23,756 nt of DNA from CAZMCT01 sp964564785 (GTDB lineage Bacteria > Planctomycetota > Phycisphaerae > UBA1845 > Fen-1342). Position numbers and translations under genes: made by a program. The notes beneath the pieces were generated by a model. It made no database searches, was not told the DNA's origin, and saw only the letters and a list, made by a program, of their open reading frames with translations. The first letter of the stretch is position 1, and each line of letters starts with the position of its first letter. This document shows positions 9,955-16,682 of this stretch, one piece after another. The DNA is taken from NCBI GenBank assembly GCA_964564785.1, contig CAZMCT010000058.1, positions 1 through 23,756 of the forward strand. The letters run 5' to 3'.

Positions 9955-10214
9955 GCGCCTGCGGCTTTCGCCGCTGCACACCGATGGGGCGAAGCGCATC
10001 TGCGCCCCTCTGCGGACGGGGCGTGCCCCGGAAGCCGGTGAAGCGCCCGAAGACGGGAAACATCCCCACCCGACGTAGAGCGACGCCGGTGTGGCCCGCT
10101 CGACGAGTCTTCGGCCGTGAAATCGGCGATTCCTTGGTGAGTTGCCTGTCCGGCACGGCCCGCGGCGCTCGAACTGCGCAGGCGGGACCGGCCGCGTCGA
10201 GGGCAGGACGGGCG
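9955..10214. other. Convergent gap between comM and the chemoreceptor gene
   Basis: No gene is seen. Two GC hairpins occur: ggggcg/cgcccc (9986-9991 with 10003-10008) and cgggg/ccccg (10017-10021 with 10026-10030). Neither is followed by a T-run on either strand, so intrinsic termination is not supported, though the convergent setting makes a transcription-stopping role plausible. Confidence 0.4.
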
Positions 10215-11153
10215 TCAGAGCGTTTCCGTCCGGGGCTCCGCCGGTTGGGCCGCGGCGCTGCCTGCACGGGTGACCAGCGCGGACAGCTCGGCCACGGCCC
10301 CGGTCACCGAGCGGGCCTGGGCCGAGAGCTGCTCGGCGGCGGCGGCGGACTCCTCCGCGTCCGCGGCGGTCTGCTGGGTGACCTGGTTTATCTGGCCGAC
10401 GGCGGTGTGGACCTGTTCGACGTTGTGGGCCTGCTCGGCCGCCGTATTCGTGATGTTGTCGACGAGCTCGGAGACCTGGGCGACGTCGCGGGCGATGGCG
10501 CTGAGTGACGTGCCGACTTCGGCCGCGACGTTCGTGCCGTCGCGGGCGCGGCTGGCGGCATTGTCGATCAGGTCGGTGGTCTCACGGGCCGCGCGGGCGC
10601 TGCGCTGGGCGAGGTTCCGCACCTCCTCGGCCACGACGGCGAAGCCCTTGCCGTGCTCGCCGGCGCGGGCGGCCTCGACCGCGGCGTTCAGCGCGAGCAG
10701 GTTGGTCTGGAACGCGATCTCCTCGATCACCTTGATGATCCGCGTGATCTGGGCCGAGCCCTCGTTGATGCCCTGCATGGCCGCGTTCAGCCGCGCCATA
10801 GTGGCGTCGCCCTGAGCGGCGGTCGTGCGCGCCGCGTTGGCCCGCTCGCGGACCTGGCCGGCGTGCTCGGCCGTGCTGCGCGTCATGTTCGTGATCTGGC
10901 CGAGGGCACTGTTGCTCTGCTCGAGCGCGGCGGCCTGCTGGCTCGCGCCGGCCGCGAGGGTCTGGGCGCTGGAGGCGATTTGGGCGGCGGCCTGATCGAC
11001 CTGCGCTGCCTCGCGTCCCAGGGTCTCGGCCAGGCGCCGCAGGACCCGGGTGAGCCGCCCGGCGACGAGCACACTGAGGATGATCACGACGGCGAAGGTC
11101 GCCGTGGCCGCGGCGCGGGTGGCCGCAGTGCCGCCGCGGCGCAAAGCGCGCAC
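10215..11153 (-). CDS. Sensor-less methyl-accepting chemotaxis protein
   Basis: This is a chemoreceptor signalling protein of 312 residues. A single hydrophobic segment (~residues 15-35, TFAVVIILSVLVAG) is followed at once by a long Ala/Gln/Glu-rich coiled coil. The hairpin tip that contacts CheA and CheW is fully conserved (from EEIAFQTNLLALNAAVEAAR at residue 144 through GKGFAVVAEEVRNLAQRSA to about 185). There is no periplasmic ligand-binding domain, and no second membrane span or recognisable HAMP domain, so the protein is about half the usual size. The GTG at 11153 is the earliest possible start because an in-frame TAA lies two codons upstream; the region upstream shows no detached sensor. 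It could sense through an unknown partner, respond to membrane or cytoplasmic cues, or be an N-terminally truncated gene. No che or flagellar genes are in the window. Confidence 0.88.
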   Translation of the reverse strand: MRALRRGGTAATRAAATATFAVVIILSVLVAGRLTRVLRRLAETLGREAAQVDQAAAQIASSAQTLAAGASQQAAALEQSNSALGQITNMTRSTAEHAGQVRERANAARTTAAQGDATMARLNAAMQGINEGSAQITRIIKVIEEIAFQTNLLALNAAVEAARAGEHGKGFAVVAEEVRNLAQRSARAARETTDLIDNAASRARDGTNVAAEVGTSLSAIARDVAQVSELVDNITNTAAEQAHNVEQVHTAVGQINQVTQQTAADAEESAAAAEQLSAQARSVTGAVAELSALVTRAGSAAAQPAEPRTETL

Positions 11154-11311
11154 CGTTTATGGGGCCGTGGCGCGCGGCCAATGGCGCGGATCTGAAACAG
11201 CGACGTGGTGGATCCCGGGGCAACCGCACCTCAGAGCCGATAAGCGCTCAGACGAAGGCGTGCACGCGTGCGCTGCGGGAACCAGGCCCGGGCGGGTCGC
11301 ACGAATGAAAC

Positions 11312-11342
11312 AAGCCCCCGATGGTCTCATCACCGGGGGCTT
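11312..11342 (-). terminator. Intrinsic terminator after the PEP-CTERM gene
   Basis: A perfect 9-bp stem, aagcccccg (11312-11320) with cgggggctt (11334-11342), encloses a 13-nt loop. On the minus strand it is followed by a T-rich GTTTCATTC. It lies 36 nt past the TAA of the PEP-CTERM gene that ends at 11379. On the plus strand no T-run follows, so it belongs to the minus-strand gene. Confidence 0.8.
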
Positions 11343-11378
11343 GGTTAGCGACGGATCGCTGTCTGCGGGCGGACGCGT

Positions 11379-12146
11379 TTAGCGTCGGCGCAGCAGGCCG
11401 GCGGCCAGCGCCAGCAGGAGGAGCGCGGCCGGCTCGGGAACGACGCTGAAGGAGAAGTTGTCGATGTAGAGCGCGTTGGCGTACGGAACCGGCGGGTTGG
11501 CGTCCATGGTCACTTGGAAAGCCCAGCCGCCGAACCAATACTGGCCGACGATGTCGTTAGCGCTCGTGCCGCTGAACGTGCCGCCGCCGCTGCCGCCCGG
11601 ATACGTGACGGACGTCGTCCACTGGTTGGTGCCCGAGTCGAACGTCGTCTCGACGTGGATCCAGGTGTTCTCGGGCACGTCGTACAGGTGCTGGACGGTG
11701 TTGTTGTAGTCGTCGGTGCCGATCACCATCTCGTTCGGGCTGGTGGGGCTGTCGTTCATGTGCAGGCCGCCGGGCGGGAACCAGCTCTGGTCGCCGAAGA
11801 CCTGCCAGACGCGCCAGTTCTGCTTGTAAAAGTCGTACTCGACGGTCATCAGCGAGTTGCCGGGGTCGAGGCCGGTGAGATCGAGCGTGTAGCCCGTCTC
11901 GCCGCTGCTGGCGCCGTAGCTGGCCCAGTCGGTGCCCCACTGCACACGCAGGGCCTTGCCGCCGCCGGGGGCCGGTTCGACCGTGGAACTGATCGGGCCT
12001 GGCGCCCAATCGCCCCAGGGCGAGAAGATGTACCAGCCCGCGGGGAGAGCTCCGACGGGGTCGGACTCGAAGTTGCTGCTGTAGCCGACGGCGTAGGCGC
12101 CGACCGCCAGCGTGAGCGCGGCGACAAGAGTAGCGAAACGTTTCAT
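11379..12146 (-). CDS. PEP-CTERM sorting domain protein, secreted
   Basis: This is an exported protein of 255 residues. It starts with a signal peptide (MKRFATLVAALTLAVGAYA) and ends in a textbook PEP-CTERM tail: VPEP, then a hydrophobic ALLLLALAAGLL stretch, then RRR. In other bacteria such tails are recognised by an exosortase that cleaves and anchors the protein at the surface, often alongside exopolysaccharide production. The middle (~20-230) is rich in Trp, Tyr, Gly, Asp and Thr and looks like a beta-sandwich of the concanavalin/carbohydrate-binding kind (opening FESDPVGALPAGWYIF), but I cannot assign a specific family. The ATG at 12146 has a strong AGGAGG 5-6 nt upstream; an earlier in-frame ATG would precede the signal peptide. 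A strong terminator follows. No exosortase gene is in the window. Confidence 0.88.
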   Translation of the reverse strand: MKRFATLVAALTLAVGAYAVGYSSNFESDPVGALPAGWYIFSPWGDWAPGPISSTVEPAPGGGKALRVQWGTDWASYGASSGETGYTLDLTGLDPGNSLMTVEYDFYKQNWRVWQVFGDQSWFPPGGLHMNDSPTSPNEMVIGTDDYNNTVQHLYDVPENTWIHVETTFDSGTNQWTTSVTYPGGSGGGTFSGTSANDIVGQYWFGGWAFQVTMDANPPVPYANALYIDNFSFSVVPEPAALLLLALAAGLLRRR

Positions 12147-12648
12147 GAAATCCTCCTTCCTCCAGCCCGAGTGCCGGCGGGGCGATCGCACCGCTCCGTG
12201 TACCGGCACACACAACGTAACGAAACCTGTTTCTCCTCAAGCCCCAGGTTACCCGATGGGACCCACGGCTGCAAACCTTTTCCGGCCCCTCCAGGCCGCG
12301 CGAGGGTACCTGCGCCCAAAAAATGGTCACTAACACCAACCCCGCGGGCGTGGCTGTTCGCCCGACCCTGATGGCCGGTCGGCGCCGAGCGGGCGTCCTT
12401 TCTCAACGGGTGGGTGAGGCTTGGGGGCGGGGCTATGAACGGAACCTATTTGCTGGAAATACCTTACGATTCCGTCCGCGACATGCCGGAGGCGCGCGGG
12501 CGGGGTGACAGCCTCCAGAGTTCAAAGGTGACAAGCCGGTTGGGGGCAGGTCGTGGACCGGCACCTCAGCAGGATTGGCCCAACGAGGAGGGGCGGGTGG
12601 ATGCGAGACATGTTGGGCGGCCGTGAAGCCGCCGCCGGACGATGGTGC
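12147..12648. other. Gene-free gap upstream of the PEP-CTERM gene
   Basis: About 500 bp without a convincing gene. It should hold the promoter of the PEP-CTERM gene, but I see no clear -35/-10 pair. A plus-strand frame at 12435-12626 (63 codons, starting MNGTYLLEIPYDSV) begins in a locally AT-richer patch. It has no family resemblance and its second half looks like random GC-rich translation, so I do not call it a gene. A minus-strand run of six T (12318-12323) lacks a good hairpin. Confidence 0.5.
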
Positions 12649-13938
12649 TCAGCCGCCGGTCAGCAGGTCCCAGTAGCGCCGCAGCACTGGCAGGCCGTAG
12701 TCGCGGGGGTCGAGGAAGATCAGCACGCTGATCGAAGCCCAGTGCAGCGTGAGCAACCAGCCGAGCGCGATCCCCAGGGCACGCACTGCGGGCGGAAACC
12801 GCCATCGCCCACGGGTCACCGCCGGGGGCGGCGGCGCCACATCTGGCTGCGGACAGCGCCGTCGAACCAGCAGGTGGACGCAGAGTTCGTAGGCCGCAAC
12901 GGAGACGCCCATATACACGCCCCAGATGACGTGCCGCAAAGCGGGGCCGTGGACCAGGCCTGCGTACATGAACGTGAGGACGAGAGCCGCGTAGCGCAGC
13001 CGGCGGGCGCGGGCCAGCGGCCGGAAGGCGTAGTCGCGCAGCCAGAGCGAGAGCGTGATATTCCAGCGGCGCCAGACATCGGTGGGGCTGCGTGAAAGAA
13101 CGGGAAGGCGGAAGTTCTCGCTACCGCGCACGCCGAACGCGCGGGCGACCCCGAGCTGGATGTGGGCGGCGCTGCTTTCGATCAGGTACAGGACCAGCGC
13201 GGGCAGATGGATCAGAAGCAGAAGTTGGGGGAGGTTCAGGCGCTCCGGAGCGCGGACGACTTCGAGAAAACACGTGAAGAGGTCGTTCTTGTATTCGGGC
13301 GGGACCGCGTGGCGAAGCGCGGTCCGCAGGAGCAGCAGCAGGCTCGCCCCCAGAAGCACACGGGCCAGGCCGAGCGCGACATCCGGTGGCGTCCAGTTGC
13401 GGCGTGCGGCCGCCAGTTGTGACGCGAAGCGGTGGGCGCGCTCGATTGGCCCGTGGCGGAATTGTGGGAAGAAGGTCATGTACGCGAGGTAATCGCGCAG
13501 GCCGAGGGCGGGGGCGCGGCGGGAAACGCGATCCCAGAAGTAGCTCAACAGGCGGAAGAACGTCAGCCCGATTCCGCTGAAAAGGATGAACGCGCCGGCG
13601 GCGTGGGCGGGGTGCAGGCGGTGGTAGCCGCCGGGGATCGGCAGGCGGAAGCAGGCCGCGTAACCGCCGTGCAGCAGCGCGAGCACGATCAGGAACACCA
13701 GCCCGCGGCCGCGCGGCAGCCGGGCCACGAGTTCCACCAGGCCGTAGCCGCCGCAGATGATGAGCCACAGGCCGAGCGCCAGCGGCGGGCCGGCGACGAA
13801 TACCAACGTGACGGCGCTGGCGAGGATGAAGAACCAGCGCGGGTCCCCGCTGCGGCGAGCGAGGAAGACCGGAAGCCAGACGAGGAACAGCACCGCGGGC
13901 AGGGCGCTGGGCTGGATGGGGTCGAGGAAGGGAAACAT
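12649..13938 (-). CDS. MBOAT-family membrane O-acyltransferase
   Basis: This is a polytopic membrane protein of 429 residues in the membrane-bound O-acyltransferase family, whose members move an acyl group from a thioester donor to a hydroxyl on a lipid, sugar, polymer or protein. The family core is clear: SPTDVWRRWNITLSLWLRDY, then TFMYAGLVHGPALRHVIWG. The near-invariant membrane His is His330. The upstream partner position is Asn293, giving an Asn/His pair 37 residues apart, where bacterial DltB and AlgI types usually have W-R-R-W-H. About ten hydrophobic segments are present. The ATG at 13938 (MFPFLDPIQP) begins the first membrane segment; upstream codons encode Arg/Ser/Pro-rich sequence. 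No strong ribosome-binding site is seen. No dlt, alg or SGNH partner genes adjoin it, so the substrate is unknown. It is divergent from the M1-like peptidase gene. Confidence 0.85.
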   Translation of the reverse strand: MFPFLDPIQPSALPAVLFLVWLPVFLARRSGDPRWFFILASAVTLVFVAGPPLALGLWLIICGGYGLVELVARLPRGRGLVFLIVLALLHGGYAACFRLPIPGGYHRLHPAHAAGAFILFSGIGLTFFRLLSYFWDRVSRRAPALGLRDYLAYMTFFPQFRHGPIERAHRFASQLAAARRNWTPPDVALGLARVLLGASLLLLLRTALRHAVPPEYKNDLFTCFLEVVRAPERLNLPQLLLLIHLPALVLYLIESSAAHIQLGVARAFGVRGSENFRLPVLSRSPTDVWRRWNITLSLWLRDYAFRPLARARRLRYAALVLTFMYAGLVHGPALRHVIWGVYMGVSVAAYELCVHLLVRRRCPQPDVAPPPPAVTRGRWRFPPAVRALGIALGWLLTLHWASISVLIFLDPRDYGLPVLRRYWDLLTGG

Positions 13939-13990
13939 GCCGGGGCGGCAGCGTAGCGGGCAGGTGGAGATGTGGGAAGGCGAGGAGGAG

Positions 13991-14082
13991 TAGGGTGCGT
14001 GCCACGCACCGCCGCTCTGGCGAGACGACCGGGGCCGCTCTGTTGTCGGGAGTGCCGTCGTGCGCCGATGACGCACCCTGCG
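13991..14082. repeat. Hairpin-pair element built on GGTGCGT/ACGCACC
   Basis: The left end (13994-14010) is a perfect palindrome, ggtgcgtgccacgcacc, with 8-bp arms about one base. The right end carries gtgcg/cgcac (14060-14064 with 14072-14076). The outer agggtgcgt (13992-14000) is the exact reverse complement of acgcaccct (14071-14079). The result is a ~90-bp element with a hairpin at each end in inverted orientation, like REP doublets or a tiny MITE. It lies between the two divergent genes. Confidence 0.6.
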
Positions 14083-14097
14083 CTGGCTCCGGACGGG

Positions 14098-14103
14098 TAC
14101 AAT
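14098..14103 (+). promoter_or_regulatory. -10-like TACAAT for the M1-like peptidase gene
   Basis: TACAAT lies 29 nt before the ATG at 14133, giving a predicted leader of about 22 nt that contains a GAGGAG ribosome-binding site at proper spacing. The -35 position would fall in the end of the hairpin-pair element and is a poor match. Confidence 0.4.
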
Positions 14104-14132
14104 CCGGCCGGTCTTGTGACGAGGAGCGATTC

Positions 14133-16373
14133 ATGCACGCTCGGCGCATCGTGTCCCGATCGACGGCACCGAAATGGCTGCCACTAATACTGCTGGCCGG
14201 CGCGGCGGCGGCCGGCGACGGGCCGCCGGTGCGTGTGACGAGGTGCGATCTGGACGTCGCACTCGATCCGCCGGCGCACATGCTGCGGGCCACCGCGACG
14301 CTGACACTGATGCGCATCTCGCCGGCCGACGGGGCTGGCGCGCCGCTGGCCGTCGATTTCGCTCTGAACCGCGCATTGACCGTCCACGAGCTCTCGGGCC
14401 GCGGCCTGACCGTGCGGCAGCACACGCCGAACGCCGCGCCGGCCACGCAGCCCGCCCCGGGCGCGGGAGGCGAACCGCTGCTGAGCGTGCACCGGGTCTT
14501 GCTCGACATGCCCGGCCGGGAGGCGATGCTGACGTTCCAATACGGCGGCGAGCTGATCCAGGACGTGCAGGCCGGCGAAAAGCCGGGCCAGATCCACAAC
14601 TTCCTGATGGCGGCGCACGTCGGGCCCGAGGGCCTGTACTTGGATGCCGGCGGTGGGTGGTACCCCGCGATCCATCGGCCGTCTGGGACACGGGTGGCGG
14701 GCGATCTGATCGAGTTCCGCCTGGCAGCCATGCCGGTGCCGGACTGGCGGCTGGTCGCGGGTGCGCAGTACGACGCGGCGGAATCGGAGAAGAGCGGCCG
14801 GCCGACGTGGCGGAGCAAGTACCCCGTGGACGGGCTGGCGCTGGTGGGCGGGCCGCACCTGGTGCGCGAGAAGCGCGTGGGCGATGTGCAGGTCGCCGTG
14901 CACTACTCGCTGGCGGCGGACGAGCAGACGCGGGCGACGATCGAGAAGCACGTGGACGATTTCCTCGCGGCGGCGACGCTGTACCTGGAGCGTTACCCGC
15001 CGCTGGTGGGGCCGTACCCGTTCGAGCGGTTCACGATCGTGGAGAACTTCTTCAGCTCGGGCTTCGCGTTCCCCGAGTTCACGCTGCTGAACAAGGTGCT
15101 GCTGAAGATGGGCCCGCGGGCGCTGATGCACGGCTACCTCGACCACGAGCTGCTGCACTCGTGGTGGGGCAACAGCATTTACGTCGACCCGGCCGACGGG
15201 AACTGGTGCGAGGCGTTGGCCAGCTACGGGGCGAACTACTACGGGTACGTCCTCGACGGCGACGAGAAGGGCGCCCGCGGCCAGCGGCGGAATTACTGCG
15301 CGACCTTCAGCGGGCTGAAGCCCGAGGAGGACCAGCCGCTGGACACGTTCGGCCGGCCCGGCGGCGTCGGGCGTGACGTGGGCTACGGGAAGGGCGCGAT
15401 GGTGTTTCACATGCTCGCGCGGCAGATCGGGCAGGATGCTTTCTGGGCGGCGATTCGGCGCCTGACGGATGAGTACACCGGCCGGTACGCGAGCTGGAAG
15501 ACGCTCCAGCGGCTGTTCGAGGAGGAGGGGGGGCGGAAGCTCGACCGGTTCTTCGAGCAGTGGGTGCGGTCGGCGGGGGCTCCGCAGCTCGCGCTGGCCG
15601 AGGCGGTGTGGCAAGCGGCGGGCGGTGAACTCACCGTGCGCGTGAAGCAGAGCGGCCCGGCGTTTGACGTGTCGGTCCCGTTGCGGATCGAGTACGAGGA
15701 TGGAGCGGACGAGCAGCTCGTGCCGCTAGCCGCGGGCGAGATGACGGCCACCTGGAAACTGCCGCGCCGTCCGGTGGCGGTCGCGCTCGACCCGGATTTC
15801 CACGTGCTGCGGAAGCTGGAGCCGCGCGAGATCATGCCCACGGCGCGGCTGACGGCCAATGCGCCGCGGCTGCTGGTGGTCAAGCCCGAGGGTGAGCTGT
15901 CGCCGCTGCTGGCCCGGGTGGTCGGGCTGTTTCGCGGGGAGGACGAGAGCAAGGACGTGCTCGAGCGGACGGCAACCACGGTGACGGCGGCGGATTTCGC
16001 CGGCCGCTCGGTGCTGGTTCTGGGCGCTGCGGCCCGGAGCCCGGTGGTGGCGGAGTTGCTGAGGCGGGCCGCGTGCCCGGTCGTGGCGGGCGACGGGTGG
16101 TTTCGCGTCGACGAGGCCGAGCATGTCTTCCCCGCCGGGTCGGTGCTGTGCACAGTGCACCATCCGGATGCAACGGGGCAGGGGGTGACGGTATACCTGG
16201 GCAACAGCGAGGATGCGCTGGGCCGCTCGGATCTGCTGCTGTTCTACCGCAACAGCCTTGTGCGTTTCGAGACCACGGCCCGCGAGGTCGACGGCGAGAA
16301 GACGTATGAGGCCAAGCCGGTGGAGCGGCGGGATTTCGAAGATGTGCAGCGCGTTGAAGTGAGGGACGGGTAA
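14133..16373 (+). CDS. Secreted M1-like (gluzincin) metallopeptidase
   Basis: This is a zinc metallopeptidase of 746 residues related to M1 aminopeptidases. A signal peptide (hydrophobic LPLILLAGAAAA, ~15-27) indicates export. An N-terminal beta domain (~30-230) precedes the catalytic domain. Zinc ligands are His338 and His342 in HELLHSWWGN and, most likely, Glu360 in NWCEALASY; the gap from His342 to Glu360 is 17 residues where classical M1 enzymes have 18. The catalytic Tyr is probably Tyr418 in GYGKGAMVFHML. The M1 exopeptidase motif GxMEN is absent and replaced by SSGFAFPEFTLL, so aminopeptidase specificity should not be assumed. After residue ~500 a beta region and a ~200-residue tail without a recognised family complete the protein. 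The ATG at 14133 has GAGGAG upstream; in-frame codons further upstream are within the hairpin element. It likely degrades extracytoplasmic peptides. Confidence 0.87.
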   Translation: MHARRIVSRSTAPKWLPLILLAGAAAAGDGPPVRVTRCDLDVALDPPAHMLRATATLTLMRISPADGAGAPLAVDFALNRALTVHELSGRGLTVRQHTPNAAPATQPAPGAGGEPLLSVHRVLLDMPGREAMLTFQYGGELIQDVQAGEKPGQIHNFLMAAHVGPEGLYLDAGGGWYPAIHRPSGTRVAGDLIEFRLAAMPVPDWRLVAGAQYDAAESEKSGRPTWRSKYPVDGLALVGGPHLVREKRVGDVQVAVHYSLAADEQTRATIEKHVDDFLAAATLYLERYPPLVGPYPFERFTIVENFFSSGFAFPEFTLLNKVLLKMGPRALMHGYLDHELLHSWWGNSIYVDPADGNWCEALASYGANYYGYVLDGDEKGARGQRRNYCATFSGLKPEEDQPLDTFGRPGGVGRDVGYGKGAMVFHMLARQIGQDAFWAAIRRLTDEYTGRYASWKTLQRLFEEEGGRKLDRFFEQWVRSAGAPQLALAEAVWQAAGGELTVRVKQSGPAFDVSVPLRIEYEDGADEQLVPLAAGEMTATWKLPRRPVAVALDPDFHVLRKLEPREIMPTARLTANAPRLLVVKPEGELSPLLARVVGLFRGEDESKDVLERTATTVTAADFAGRSVLVLGAAARSPVVAELLRRAACPVVAGDGWFRVDEAEHVFPAGSVLCTVHHPDATGQGVTVYLGNSEDALGRSDLLLFYRNSLVRFETTAREVDGEKTYEAKPVERRDFEDVQRVEVRDG

Positions 16374-16401
16374 GGCGGGTGCATGGCGTGGGAATGCGAA
16401 A

Positions 16402-16506
16402 GGGGAACAGGGAAAGGGGAACAGGGAACTGGGGACGGGGAACAAGGGACGGTGAACGGGGAAGGGGGAACGGAGGCCGGGGAGCGGTGAATAGGGTGGC
16501 GGGGAC
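16402..16506 (+). repeat. Second heptanucleotide array, decayed, intergenic
   Basis: Fifteen consecutive 7-bp units related to NGGGAAC run from 16402 to 16506, 29 nt after the M1-like stop codon. The first six to ten are close to consensus (ggggaac, agggaac, tggggac) and the rest are degenerate (ggtgaat, agggtgg). It has the same strand orientation as the array at 7494, and a similar left flank (gcgaaa). The remainder of this 309-bp gap, to 16682, holds no gene; a ccggcc/ggccgg hairpin near 16621-16640 lacks a T-run. Confidence 0.85.
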
Positions 16507-16682
16507 CGGGCAGCGCGGTAGCGGCTCGGAGGCGCCGAACCCGGGGGTCCGGCGCTGCGGGCGCCCCTCCCGCTGCTGGTTGGCGCGCGCATTTGCGAGT
16601 GTTCGTTGGCGGGCGCTCGTCCGGCCGGTCGTTGGCCGGCGCATCTCCCGGTGTCGTTCTTGACGACTCGCGCGTGGCCCGC

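Noticed and set aside
9986..10030. Two GC hairpins downstream of comM as an intrinsic terminator
   Set aside because: There is no T-run on either strand after the stems; in such GC-rich DNA stems of 5-6 bp are expected by chance.
9480..10508. Plus-strand frame overlapping the 3' half of comM and running into the chemoreceptor gene
   Set aside because: It is a frame-shifted shadow of comM that continues antisense to the chemoreceptor; the product is Arg/Gly/Ala-rich and has no motif.
12318..12323. Run of six T on the minus strand as a terminator for the MBOAT gene
   Set aside because: Only a 4-bp stem precedes it and it lies over 300 bp past the MBOAT stop codon.
12435..12626. Small plus-strand frame starting MNGTYLLEIPYDSV
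   Set aside because: The first ~15 codons look protein-like and locally AT-richer, but the rest is random-looking and no ribosome-binding site or family supports it. Conservation in relatives would change this view.
13939..14132. An upstream extension of the M1-like gene starting at 13995
   Set aside because: The extra 46 codons fall within the hairpin-pair element and upstream of the TACAAT promoter, and they would precede the signal peptide.
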